From contig JAJBAY010000001.1 of NCBI GenBank assembly GCA_020532515.1, positions 90,214 to 124,879 of the forward strand: a stretch of 34,666 nucleotides of DNA, in the 5' to 3' direction. Below, piece by piece: positions 1 to 7,079 of the stretch. How positions within the stretch are numbered: position 1 is the first letter of the stretch; each line of letters starts with the position of its first letter. The notes beneath the pieces were generated by a model. It had not been told where the DNA came from. It did no database searches and worked only from the letters and a program-made list of their open reading frames with translations. The position numbers and the translations under genes were made by a program. The stretch is from Candidatus Cloacimonadota bacterium. GTDB taxonomy: Bacteria; Cloacimonadota; Cloacimonadia; Cloacimonadales; Cloacimonadaceae.

Positions 1-568
1 GTCTGATTCCATTCACACTGCCCAAATTCTGAACTTTGGTGAGGATGCCTATACCATACTTTTCGTCCAGATTGTACTCTCGTAAAACTTGGGGATCAGA
101 TTCTTCTCCCAGATAGAAACTAATGCTTTTTTCCAGGGGGTTCTCGGTAAAAGCAAAATTGCGTTTAGCAAGGTCAAGCTCTTGGCCGCCTTGAGAGATC
201 GTGGTGCCCAGGATGGATCCTTGCTCTGGTATCAAATCCACAGGTACACCTTCACTAAAGTTGTATCCTTTGAGTTCGATGGAGATGATCTTGGCACCCT
301 TGCTGCTAAAGACTAACTTAAGATAGTCGTTTTCCAGTTCCACTTCGTGGGTTTCTGCATCTTCAATGACTGCCAAACTATCGGTGAGAAAAAGCTGGGT
401 ATCCGAAGCATCTCTATCCAGAGTATCAGCTATGGCAGGCTCTTGCTGGAGCAGCTCATGTTGCTGAGCAAGGCGTTCGCTTTGGCGTTGGGGTTTCCAA
501 ACAAACTGATCAAAAGCCAGATATAGCACCAGCATCAAGAGCAGAGCGGTAAGGGTTCGTTTATCCAA
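1..568 (-). CDS. yidC: Membrane protein insertase YidC, N-terminal part (runs off the window)
   Basis: The first ~189 codons of YidC/Oxa1, which inserts proteins into the inner membrane. The start is a TTG at 566-568 with a GGAG ribosome binding site about 7 bases upstream. It gives the typical YidC beginning: residues MDKRTLTALL, one hydrophobic helix (about residues 7-22), a Trp-Lys-Pro boundary, then a Gln/Glu-rich linker leading into the periplasmic beta domain. The next in-frame ATG lies inside the hydrophobic helix and would destroy it, so TTG is preferred. The reading frame stays open to the window edge; the five-helix insertase core lies outside. The Shine-Dalgarno overlaps the yidD stop codon, so the two genes are probably co-transcribed and coupled. 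The identification rests on the N-terminus and on the yidD-rnpA-rpmH context. Confidence 0.9.
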   Translation of the reverse strand, partial: MDKRTLTALLLMLVLYLAFDQFVWKPQRQSERLAQQHELLQQEPAIADTLDRDASDTQLFLTDSLAVIEDAETHEVELENDYLKLVFSSKGAKIISIELKGYNFSEGVPVDLIPEQGSILGTTISQGGQELDLAKRNFAFTENPLEKSISFYLGEESDPQVLREYNLDEKYGIGILTKVQNLGSVNGIR

Positions 569-577
569 AATATCTCC

Positions 578-820
578 TTAGGGCAAAGGGTCGTATCCAC
601 CACGACAAAAAGGATTGCAACGCAGGATTCGTCGAACGCTTAAGCTAAGCGCCCTCGGAAAGCTGTAACGCTGAAATGCCTGATATGCGTATGTGGAACA
701 AGAGGGGGTAAACCGACAGCTTTTGGGTAAAACTGGTGAGATTACCTTCTGGTAAAACTGGATGAGCAACATGAACAGCTTTGAGGGTAAGCTAATAAAA
801 CTATTCAAGGTCATTCGCAT
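578..820 (-). CDS. yidD: Membrane protein insertion efficiency factor YidD
   Basis: A small, basic, membrane-associated protein that assists YidC-dependent insertion. The family core is plain: a short amphipathic N-terminal helix, then ISPVLPKSCRFTPSCSTYA with the CRFxPxCSxY signature, and the C-terminal RRILRCNPFCRGGYDPLP block. From the ATG at 820 it is about 80 residues, the usual family length. A second ATG at 814 overlaps the rnpA stop as ATGA and is also possible. The frame stays open upstream to 940, but that part lies inside rnpA and matches nothing in the family. It is sandwiched between rnpA and yidC, the standard order. Confidence 0.92.
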   Translation of the reverse strand: MRMTLNSFISLPSKLFMLLIQFYQKVISPVLPKSCRFTPSCSTYAYQAFQRYSFPRALSLSVRRILRCNPFCRGGYDPLP

Positions 821-1125
821 TTTTCCAGAACTCCAAGTTGAGCAGACAGTTCCGGCCATGAAAGCTCGGCGGCTCCCTGTCTGGCGATAATATTCATTTT
901 GAGATCCTGCGGCAGGATAGAGCCGTGCGCTCTGATCCAAGCCCGTACTCTGCGTTTGAGCCGGTTACGCTTCACAGCGCCTGCTACTTTTTTACTGATA
1001 GTAATACCCACCGCAGGCCCCTTGGGATCCTGCAGATAGGGAATATAGAAATTCCTGGTTCGTAGCGAGCTTTCTGCGTGGATAAATTCCATGTACTCCT
1101 GATGAGCGGTGATCCAGCGGATCAT
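811..1125 (-). CDS. rnpA: Ribonuclease P protein component
   Basis: Protein subunit of RNase P, which helps the catalytic RNA bind and cleave the 5' leader of pre-tRNAs. The 104-residue product is close to family length. It carries the diagnostic basic RNR motif in KKVAGAVKRNRLKRRVRAW (roughly residues 45-63), preceded by the FYIPYL strand of the substrate cleft. The start is 2 bases downstream of the rpmH stop, and the end overlaps yidD. The gene is co-transcribed with rpmH, as in most bacteria. Confidence 0.95.
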   Translation of the reverse strand: MIRWITAHQEYMEFIHAESSLRTRNFYIPYLQDPKGPAVGITISKKVAGAVKRNRLKRRVRAWIRAHGSILPQDLKMNIIARQGAAELSWPELSAQLGVLEKCE

Positions 1126-1127
1126 CT

Positions 1128-1262
1128 TTACACAGAGAGAGTCTTTCTACCTTTGGATCTGCGACGGGCAATTAGCTTACGACCACTTCTGGTGGCCATA
1201 CGACTACGGAAACCGTGAGTATTTTTCCGTGATCTGTTTGAGGGCTGATAAGTCCTTTTCAT
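1128..1262 (-). CDS. rpmH: 50S ribosomal protein L34
   Basis: A 44-residue ribosomal protein of the large subunit. The translation begins [20 protein letters not shown] and ends in an Arg/Lys-rich helix with [12 protein letters not shown], the textbook L34 pattern. A strong AAAGGAG lies 8-9 bases before the ATG. First gene of the rpmH-rnpA-yidD-yidC unit. Confidence 0.97.
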   Translation of the reverse strand: MKRTYQPSNRSRKNTHGFRSRMATRSGRKLIARRRSKGRKTLSV

Positions 1263-1310
1263 TTATCTATCTCCTTTAGAATTCATATATTTTGAATTAG
1301 ATTGTCAGTC

Positions 1311-1335
1311 TTTTGAATAGGGCGATTTAGTCAAG
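1311..1335 (-). promoter_or_regulatory. Possible promoter/regulatory motif upstream of rpmH
   Basis: Read on the minus strand: CTTGACT, nine bases, TATTCAAAA, ending 48 bases before the rpmH start codon. The TTGACT resembles a -35 box, but no good -10 follows at 16-18 bases. The same two half-motifs with the same 9-base spacing occur at 6158-6182 upstream of another gene, which suggests a recognised site rather than chance. Its function is not known to me. No DnaA boxes are visible in the 1263-1447 region, so it does not look like an origin. Confidence 0.4.
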
Positions 1336-1447
1336 TATTTTTCGTGCTCAGGATAGCTCTTTTAGTAAGGCTCTGGATGTGGAGGCCATCACATATCTGA
1401 AGTAATGATTGCAGCCCATAGCCATTGCCTTGAAAAGCAGATAGATA

Positions 1448-1476
1448 AGAAAGGCGAAAACCTTTAGTTTCCGCCT
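1448..1476 (-). terminator. Rho-independent terminator after trxA
   Basis: On the minus strand AAAGGCGGAAAC pairs with GTTTTCGCCTTT around a 5-base loop (12 pairs, one G-U), and the stem is followed by TTTCTTAT. It lies 31 bases past the trxA stop and closes the groES-trxA unit before the rpmH promoter region. Confidence 0.85.
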
Positions 1477-1507
1477 TTATGACTTTATCAATCTGCAGAG
1501 ATATTTT

Positions 1508-1828
1508 CTACAGATGGGCTTGCAGTTTGGCCATGATCTTGGCTTGAGGCATCAGGCCTACGAGCTGTTCAGCAACTACTCCCTTGGAAAAGATCAAGAG
1601 CGTAGGAATAGACATAATCGAATATTTGCTGGCAATTTCAGGATTTTCATCAATATTGAGCTTGCAAATCTTGGCTTTGTCTCCTACTTCAGCTGCTAAC
1701 TTCTCAATGATCGGTGTAAGGGCTTTACAGGGACCGCACCAGGGAGCCCAAATATCCAACAAAACCGGGATGTCCGACTTTAGGACTTCTGCCTCAAAGG
1801 TGGCAGTAGTTATTTCTACTATAGCCAT
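1508..1828 (-). CDS. trxA: Thioredoxin
   Basis: A cytoplasmic dithiol oxidoreductase of 106 residues, full length for the family. The redox motif WCGPC sits in DIWAPWCGPCKALTP, and the cis-proline loop SIPTLLIFSKG is present near residue 75. It starts 6 bases after the groES stop, so the two genes are almost certainly co-transcribed. It could reduce thiol peroxidases; the glutathione peroxidase-like protein at 5319-5861 carries the second cysteine typical of thioredoxin-dependent members, though that protein appears to be exported. Confidence 0.96.
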   Translation of the reverse strand: MAIVEITTATFEAEVLKSDIPVLLDIWAPWCGPCKALTPIIEKLAAEVGDKAKICKLNIDENPEIASKYSIMSIPTLLIFSKGVVAEQLVGLMPQAKIMAKLQAHL

Positions 1829-1834
1829 TATGCT

Positions 1835-2110
1835 TTACTCTTCTACTACAGCCAAGATGTCGCTCTTGGCAAGAATGAGATATTTGTCTCCGTCAAGCTC
1901 GATCTCTGTACCAGCATATTTTCCGTAGAGAACTTTATCGCCAACTTTAACAATCTTTTGCAGGTCTTCATCATTGCCCACCGCTATGATCTCCGCAATC
2001 TGCGGTTTTTCTTTAGCTGTATCGGGAATGATAAGTCCGCCATAGGTTTTCTCTTCTGTGGCTGCGGCAATTTTTGCCACAACATGGTCTTCAATAGGTC
2101 TCAGTTTCAT
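1835..2110 (-). CDS. groES: Co-chaperonin GroES
   Basis: The 10-kDa lid of the GroEL chaperonin. The chosen ATG at 2110 gives 91 residues beginning [13 protein letters not shown], with GGAGG seven bases upstream; an in-frame ATG four codons earlier has no ribosome binding site. The mobile loop ([16 protein letters not shown]) and the [18 protein letters not shown] core are canonical. Unusually, groEL is not next to it: the next gene is trxA and then a terminator. A CIRCE-like inverted repeat lies 60-86 bases upstream, pointing to HrcA heat-shock control. Confidence 0.96.
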   Translation of the reverse strand: MKLRPIEDHVVAKIAAATEEKTYGGLIIPDTAKEKPQIAEIIAVGNDEDLQKIVKVGDKVLYGKYAGTEIELDGDKYLILAKSDILAVVEE

Positions 2111-2169
2111 AATAACCTCCATTGTGTTATATTAAGTTTCATATTTTAAGGATAGTCGAACTTGCATTC

Positions 2170-2206
2170 TTAGCAAACACTTTTTTAGACTGCTAATTTT
2201 TGTCAA
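2170..2206 (-). promoter_or_regulatory. CIRCE-like HrcA operator and -35 box upstream of groES
   Basis: At 2170-2196 the + strand reads TTAGCAAAC, nine bases, GACTGCTAA. The 9-9-9 geometry is exactly that of CIRCE (TTAGCACTC-N9-GAGTGCTAA), with two mismatches in one arm and one in the other. A perfect TTGACA in minus-strand orientation lies immediately upstream (2201-2206). A matching -10 is not obvious. The position before groES supports HrcA repression; the hrcA gene is not in this window. Confidence 0.7.
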
Positions 2207-2278
2207 GACAAAAAAGGGCCACAGTCTATCTCTCTTTCCGATTAAGGTTACGCATAGCAAAAGCAAGCTGCGAAACAT

Positions 2279-3049
2279 TTACCAAAACTTAGGGATAAAA
2301 GCGCTGGTACTGCGAATGTATTGCATATATTCAGGATTGTCCTTATACTTATTTTCCAACATGGGAATGCCGGAGACTCTGAGCAATAAAGTAGTGATAA
2401 TCAGTGGGCTGAAGATGGCCAGGTAGCCTTTTGGGAAGGGAAGACAGAGCAGGAAGATACTCCACCACATCAAGGTTTCGCCAAAGTAATTAGGATGTCT
2501 GCTATAGCGCCAGAGCCCCTGGTTCATTACTCTGCCTTTATTGACAGGCTTCTTTTTGAAAGCCATCATCTGGGCATCGCTTACAGCTTCAAAGATGAAG
2601 CCGGTAAGCCAGAGCAGGATGGCAATAGCGTCCAAGAAAGTAAAGGTATAAACTCTTGAGCGAAGAATCATAAAAGCCGGATAGGCGATCGAAAGCATAA
2701 AAAAGCCTTGTAAAAGGAATACTTGCAGATAGCTGCGCCAGAGCCAGTTTTTACCCCAATCCTTGCGCCACTGAACATAGCGGAAATCTTCCTTTTTATC
2801 TTTGTAACGGAGATAAAGATAGAGGGATAGCCGCAGCGCCCAGATGGTGATCAAGAGCGTGATCAACAGCCGGCGCCAATCTCCTGTGGGCATGAGGGCC
2901 ATAAACAGCCAATAGATCAGCACAAAGCCCATGCCCCAGGCATTGTCAACCAGATCATTGCGTTTGACGAGTACCGCTATCAGAAAAAGAGTCGTCATAT
3001 AAACAAAGACGCTGCTGATAACGATGATGATAGCATTAAACAGGGTCAT
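2279..3049 (-). CDS. DUF1295 family membrane protein (steroid-reductase / isoprenylcysteine methyltransferase fold)
   Basis: A 256-residue multi-pass membrane protein with about six hydrophobic segments. The C-terminal signature GLWRYSRHPNYFGE (about residues 180-193) is typical of DUF1295 and the related methyltransferase/5-alpha-reductase fold, where it forms the cofactor-binding region; substrates are generally lipids or lipid-like. GGAG lies 6 bases before the ATG, inside the last codons of the upstream kinase gene (14-base overlap), so it is the last gene of the peroxidase-lipocalin-kinase operon. The exact reaction cannot be read from the sequence; lipid modification is an inference. 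Confidence 0.85.
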   Translation of the reverse strand: MTLFNAIIIVISSVFVYMTTLFLIAVLVKRNDLVDNAWGMGFVLIYWLFMALMPTGDWRRLLITLLITIWALRLSLYLYLRYKDKKEDFRYVQWRKDWGKNWLWRSYLQVFLLQGFFMLSIAYPAFMILRSRVYTFTFLDAIAILLWLTGFIFEAVSDAQMMAFKKKPVNKGRVMNQGLWRYSRHPNYFGETLMWWSIFLLCLPFPKGYLAIFSPLIITTLLLRVSGIPMLENKYKDNPEYMQYIRSTSAFIPKFW

Positions 3050-4808
3050 ACATCACTCCAATGCCTACTGCACCGATGCCATTATGTACGCCCACCACAG
3101 GCGAAAGCGGCATGATGTAAGCAGGGCTTTTCCCTAAAAGTTTAGTCAGTTTACTGCTATATTCCTGAGCTCTGTCATCGGCCAGGGCATGCACAATGGC
3201 ATATTCCCAAAGCTCTTTATCCTGCAGCTCAGTTTGGATCATTTTGATAATTCTACGCATGTTGGAAGTCCGGCTAAAGCTCTTGCCGCTGACTTTTGCC
3301 TTGCCTTCACGGTCCAGTCCCACAATGGGTTTGAGATTCAACAGGGAAGCGATCGCACCTGCCAGCGGTGGCACTCTACCACCTCGCACCATATACTTTA
3401 AGGTATTGATGTCGGTATAGATATGGGTATTAGCAATCCAAGAATCCAGCCGGGAATGAATGCTCTGGAAACTCTTTCCAGCTTCGATGGCACGCGCCAC
3501 CCGTAGCACTACCAAGCCTTCGCTTACAGATAGCTGTTTGGAATTCACCGGATACACTGTGTTCCCATGTCTGCCTGCTATATAGGACGCAGCGCTTTGG
3601 TAGGTCCCGCTCAGCTTATCTGAGACGTAGATAGCGAAGACCTTGTCATAGTTTCCTGCCATGTGATCTATGGTGCCCTGCAAAGAGCTGGGGGAAGGCT
3701 GTGAGCTTTGCGGATGGTTCTTATTGTTCTTTAGTTTTTGATAAAAGGCCTCGGGTTTGAGGGAAAGCCGATCAAGATAGAATTCCTTGCCAAAATTCAC
3801 CCCAAAGGCTATCCGCGAGATTTGATATTGGTCCAATAGTTCTTGGGGCAGATCGCAAGCGCTATCTGTGATGATCCCAATGGGGTATTTTTGCTCATGG
3901 CTGGTTTCATGTTGGATTTTCATATCATCCACTTTGATCGAGCTCAAAAGGCCCAAAGGCTGCAAGGCATCAAAGACCTTTTCTGGTGCATTGCTATGGA
4001 TGTGCAAGTGCATCTTTTCAGCCCCGCCTGCTATGATAATGGAATCTCCCAGAGGCGACAAAAGCGCTTTGAGAGCTTCAGTATCTATTGTGCAATCGCT
4101 GAGGATAGCCTCTGAACAGTAGCGGAAAGTGCTAGCTGAGCTGTTATGCACATCATTGTGGCTCTGGGCTATCACTGGCATGACAGCCTGGCTGCGCAAA
4201 GAACCCTTGTGGATAAAATCCACTATTGCCTCCAGGAAAATAACAAATCCTTTTGCGCCAGCGTCCACTACCTTTGCATCCGCAAGGACTTTGAGCTTTT
4301 GGGGAGTCTCGCTAAGAGATATTTGGGCTTTGGCCAAGGAACTCACCATTAATTGGCTGAAATCATTCTCCGGCGTTTGGCTCAGAAATTCACTCCATTC
4401 CCGGATTACGGTGAGGATAGTTCCCTCCACTGGATTCATCAAGGAGCGGTAGAGGTGTTTCACCGCTTTCTCCGCACTCAGAGCAAAGCTACGGGCTGTA
4501 ATGCTTCCCGAATCTGGAACTTCTGTGCTGAGGCCGTGCAGGTATTGGGCCAGGATGATGCCAGAATTTCCCCGGGCTCCCATCAGAGCCGCATCCGAAA
4601 TCGAGCGCAGGGTTGCCTTGATATCCTTGCTCGCAGTGGCACCGGATAGCACCGCTTCCACCGTCATAGCCATATTGATACCTGTATCTGCATCTGCAAC
4701 GGGGAAGACATTTATCCTATCCAGCTCCCGTTGATTGCGGATAATGGCATAAGCCCCCACCCGAAACATGCGGAAGAATCTGTGTCCGTCTAGATATGCA
4801 ATTTTCAT
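3036..4808 (-). CDS. FakA-FakB (Dak2/DhaL + DegV) fusion: fatty acid kinase-like protein
   Basis: A 590-residue protein joining parts that are separate in Firmicutes. Residues ~10-200 are a DhaL-type kinase domain with the Mg/ATP loop NVFPVADADTG (about 33-43). Residues ~220-300 are the FakA middle domain, recognisable from HLHIHSNAPEKVFDAL and IKVDDMKIQHE. Residues ~310-590 form a DegV/FakB fatty-acid-binding domain starting IGIITDSACDLP, with SSQPSPSSL and LSGTYQSA. FakA phosphorylates a fatty acid held by FakB, giving acyl-phosphate for phospholipid synthesis; here both could be one polypeptide. The lipocalin gene ends one base before its start and the DUF1295 gene overlaps its end. No signal peptide: cytoplasmic. 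The function is inferred from domain order. Confidence 0.88.
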   Translation of the reverse strand: MKIAYLDGHRFFRMFRVGAYAIIRNQRELDRINVFPVADADTGINMAMTVEAVLSGATASKDIKATLRSISDAALMGARGNSGIILAQYLHGLSTEVPDSGSITARSFALSAEKAVKHLYRSLMNPVEGTILTVIREWSEFLSQTPENDFSQLMVSSLAKAQISLSETPQKLKVLADAKVVDAGAKGFVIFLEAIVDFIHKGSLRSQAVMPVIAQSHNDVHNSSASTFRYCSEAILSDCTIDTEALKALLSPLGDSIIIAGGAEKMHLHIHSNAPEKVFDALQPLGLLSSIKVDDMKIQHETSHEQKYPIGIITDSACDLPQELLDQYQISRIAFGVNFGKEFYLDRLSLKPEAFYQKLKNNKNHPQSSQPSPSSLQGTIDHMAGNYDKVFAIYVSDKLSGTYQSAASYIAGRHGNTVYPVNSKQLSVSEGLVVLRVARAIEAGKSFQSIHSRLDSWIANTHIYTDINTLKYMVRGGRVPPLAGAIASLLNLKPIVGLDREGKAKVSGKSFSRTSNMRRIIKMIQTELQDKELWEYAIVHALADDRAQEYSSKLTKLLGKSPAYIMPLSPVVGVHNGIGAVGIGVMYDPV

Positions 4809-4809
4809 A

Positions 4810-5322
4810 TCACCAAATCTGGGGTATCTTCTTGATTTTATCTATGTTATAGTCTTGCTTTTTCAGCTTCTTGATGACGGCTGAGTAATCTGCCTCTGTC
4901 ATTTGGGGAGTGCGTGACATGATCCATAACATCTTGCGGTTTGGCACTCCGATCACAGTATAGCGGTAGTCTTCCGCCAGATCAATGATCATAAATTTTG
5001 CCCAAACAGGCCAAAACACCCTCATGCGCCATTCGGAATTGGTCTTGGTATTGTAGATTTTGCCTTTGGGACGCATGAGCTTGGCTTTGCCCTGAGGACT
5101 GCCTTTACGATATGTATAGCGCACCGCGATAGTGCCATCCTCATTCAAACTATAGGACTCGATGGAATTAACCGCGTTTTTCTCGATGAAATTCGGAATG
5201 ACAGCGATCACATACCAATCTCCCATATAGCGGGGAATATCCACATAATCCACCATCTTCAGCTTTTTGGCAGTGAGCAGTGTGCCTGACACCATCAAAG
5301 CTATTAGCAACAGAAGTCTCAT
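4810..5322 (-). CDS. Secreted lipocalin (Blc-like)
   Basis: A 170-residue lipocalin with an N-terminal signal peptide (MRLLLLIALMVSGTLLTA). There is no lipobox cysteine, so it is probably soluble in the periplasm rather than an outer-membrane lipoprotein like E. coli Blc. The lipocalin GxW signature is in RYMGDWYVIAVIPNFIEK (about residues 31-48). The later blocks YTYRKGSPQGKAK and WIMSRTPQM match the bacterial lipocalin pattern. Blc proteins bind fatty acids and lysophospholipids. Its ATG overlaps the peroxidase stop (ATGA) and it ends one base before the fatty acid kinase fusion, suggesting a joint role with those enzymes. Confidence 0.9.
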   Translation of the reverse strand: MRLLLLIALMVSGTLLTAKKLKMVDYVDIPRYMGDWYVIAVIPNFIEKNAVNSIESYSLNEDGTIAVRYTYRKGSPQGKAKLMRPKGKIYNTKTNSEWRMRVFWPVWAKFMIIDLAEDYRYTVIGVPNRKMLWIMSRTPQMTEADYSAVIKKLKKQDYNIDKIKKIPQIW

Positions 5323-5861
5323 TTCAGTGCGCTTTGGATGGCTGCCTGAATTTCCTTATCCATAGGATTTGTTGGGGTAGAAAAACGGTTGATGATTTTG
5401 CCTTCTTTGGAGATGAGGAACTTATTGAAGTTCCAGGTGATTTTGCCCCCAAATTCTGGATTGCTTTTTTTACTGGTGAGATAATCATACAGGGGATGGA
5501 TGTCTTTGCCCTTGACGGATACTTTTTCAAACATAGGAAAATCCACTCCGTAATTGAGTTGGCAAAATTCGACAATATCCTCATTTGAGCCAGGCTCCTG
5601 ATTCATAAAGTTATTGGCTGGGAAACCCAAGATAATGAAATCATCTTTTTGATGCAGTTCCCAAAGGTTTTGCAGGTCTTCATACTGTTTGGTAAAGCCA
5701 CATTTGCTGGCTGTATTCACGATCAGGATCACTTTCCCCCGGTAGGCTTCCAGCTTTTGCTGGGTGCCATCGATTTTGCGGACTTCGATATCGTATATGC
5801 CTTTTGCTGCGCTCATGGTAATTCCTCCCAAGAGTAGAATTATAGCGATGATATGTTTCAT
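5319..5861 (-). CDS. Glutathione peroxidase-family (thioredoxin-type) lipid peroxidase, exported
   Basis: A 180-residue GPx-fold peroxidase starting at the ATG at 5861 (GGGGA eight bases upstream); an ATG five codons earlier has no ribosome binding site. Residues 1-18 look like a signal peptide. The peroxidatic Cys53 is in NTASKCGF, and Trp142-Asn143 in WNFNKFL. The usual glutamine of the tetrad (FPxNQF) is replaced by Asn83 in FPANNF, which is odd. Cys99 (VEFCQLNYGVDFP) matches the resolving cysteine of thioredoxin-dependent members. The family reduces peroxides including lipid hydroperoxides. It is the first gene of the operon with lipocalin, FakA-FakB fusion and DUF1295. Confidence 0.9.
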   Translation of the reverse strand: MKHIIAIILLLGGITMSAAKGIYDIEVRKIDGTQQKLEAYRGKVILIVNTASKCGFTKQYEDLQNLWELHQKDDFIILGFPANNFMNQEPGSNEDIVEFCQLNYGVDFPMFEKVSVKGKDIHPLYDYLTSKKSNPEFGGKITWNFNKFLISKEGKIINRFSTPTNPMDKEIQAAIQSALK

Positions 5862-5999
5862 AGCATTATTCCCCATAGATTTTATTTCTTGTTTACATGA
5901 TAGTCAATTTGCCTCTCTTTCGCAAATGAATCTTACTGCAAAAATCTCTTTAATAAATCTGGAATATGGGCTTTGACTTCTTTCTTCACCCCATGGCTT

Positions 6000-6060
6000 A
6001 TGGTAGAGATACCGTGGAGATCAGTGCATTTATTGCTGCTATATGCACGGCATCTCTACG
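6000..6060. repeat. Hairpin-forming repeat, copy A (11-bp unit, inverted)
   Basis: Between two divergent genes. The left arm GTAGAGATACCGTG (6003-6016) is the reverse complement of the right arm at 6046-6059 with one mismatch, around a 29-base centre. The left side is two copies of an 11-bp unit resembling RCCGTRGAGAT (6000-6010 with two changes, 6011-6021). Inside, GTGCAT and ATGCAC can form an alternative inner stem. A 19-base stretch is shared with copy B near 21.95 kb with one change. The rest of the 435-base gap 5862-6296 holds no gene that I can support, only the motif at 6158-6182. Confidence 0.75.
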
Positions 6061-6157
6061 ACAACAAACGGGGATTTGGTAATATTAGCAGAAGTTTATC
6101 AAATCCTAAAAGAGTATCGCTCATGGAGCAAAAACTTGGAATCTAGAACTTTTTTTC

Positions 6158-6182
6158 CTTGACTATTTTGGGGTATTCAAAA
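6158..6182 (+). promoter_or_regulatory. Possible promoter/regulatory motif upstream of the 6297 gene
   Basis: CTTGACT, nine bases, TATTCAAAA: the same half-motifs and spacing as the site upstream of rpmH. It ends 114 bases before the GTG start at 6297. The TTGACT could serve as a -35 box, but no convincing -10 box follows. Confidence 0.4.
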
Positions 6183-6296
6183 CTCATGCATTAAAGCGTA
6201 TTCTACTGGAAAGAGAACTTTTTGCTAACATCAAGTTTAGTCTCTGCAAGTGCTTAATCGGGCGGAATGATTTATCTCTTCTAAAAGGAGGAAAAC

Positions 6297-7079
6297 GTGA
6301 AAAAATCAGTCATGTTTGCCATGCTGATTGGCACACTTACACTGTGCAACGGACTCAGCTCTTATGGCGATAGCCCAAATTTTACAATGGACACCGTGGA
6401 CCCGCAAGTCCAGCTGATCAGCCCCAATGGCGGGGAAAACTGGTACATCGGGGATACACGTAATATAGAATGGATTGCCTCAGACGGAAATCTCATAGGC
6501 GATAGCATCCATCTGGGCTACAGTCTGGATGACGGAGCAGATTATGTTAGTCTAGCCGAAGCTATCACAAATTCAGGCAGCTATGCCTGGGAGCTACCCA
6601 CTATTCAAAGCCAGCGTGTCAAAGTACAAATTCGAGCCACAGATGCTTTTGGCAATAGTACTCTGGTGAATTCGCTTAATCCTTTCAGTATTAACTATGT
6701 TCCACCGGCTAATCCCGGAGGCTTGAGTCTGGAAATTACTAATTCAAGCGATGTTCTGTTGGCTTGGGATGAAGTAACTCAGACCATCCCACCCTACGAT
6801 ACCCCCATCACTCCGGATGGCTACATCATTCTCTGCAATGAAGGCCCCGATGAAAATGATGAGCAATTCTATTACTTCCTGGGACGCAGCTACAGCACCA
6901 ACTATACTCATCAAAATGCGGCAGAAGTCTGGAATCGAATGTTCTATAGGGTAACTGCCTATAAGAATTACACCCCAGAAGATAGCCTAGCTTTGGAAGC
7001 CTTGGTGCAACAAAGCCAAACGCAGCGCATACCTTGGCTGCAAGTAAAGAAAATTCTGATCGAAGGCAAAATTCAATGA
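6297..7079 (+). CDS. Secreted protein with SPNGGE-type Ig-like and FN3-like domains
   Basis: A 260-residue exported protein that I cannot assign a function. It starts at a GTG with AAAGGAGG six bases upstream. Residues 1-24 form a signal peptide. Residues ~36-133 begin with LISPNGGENWYIGDTRNIEW, the signature of an Ig-like module common in bacterial surface and secreted proteins. Residues ~138-240 resemble a fibronectin type III module (LEITNSSDVLLAWDEV, then YIILCNEG and FYRVTAYK). No catalytic motif and no sorting tail are visible. The next gene starts inside its stop codon (ATGA), so the two secreted proteins are co-expressed. A carrier or adhesion role is an inference. Confidence 0.8.
   Translation: MKKSVMFAMLIGTLTLCNGLSSYGDSPNFTMDTVDPQVQLISPNGGENWYIGDTRNIEWIASDGNLIGDSIHLGYSLDDGADYVSLAEAITNSGSYAWELPTIQSQRVKVQIRATDAFGNSTLVNSLNPFSINYVPPANPGGLSLEITNSSDVLLAWDEVTQTIPPYDTPITPDGYIILCNEGPDENDEQFYYFLGRSYSTNYTHQNAAEVWNRMFYRVTAYKNYTPEDSLALEALVQQSQTQRIPWLQVKKILIEGKIQ

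Noticed and set aside
1263-1447. Possible replication origin next to rpmH
   Set aside because: rpmH often neighbours dnaA/oriC, but no DnaA boxes are visible here and the next gene unit is groES-trxA.
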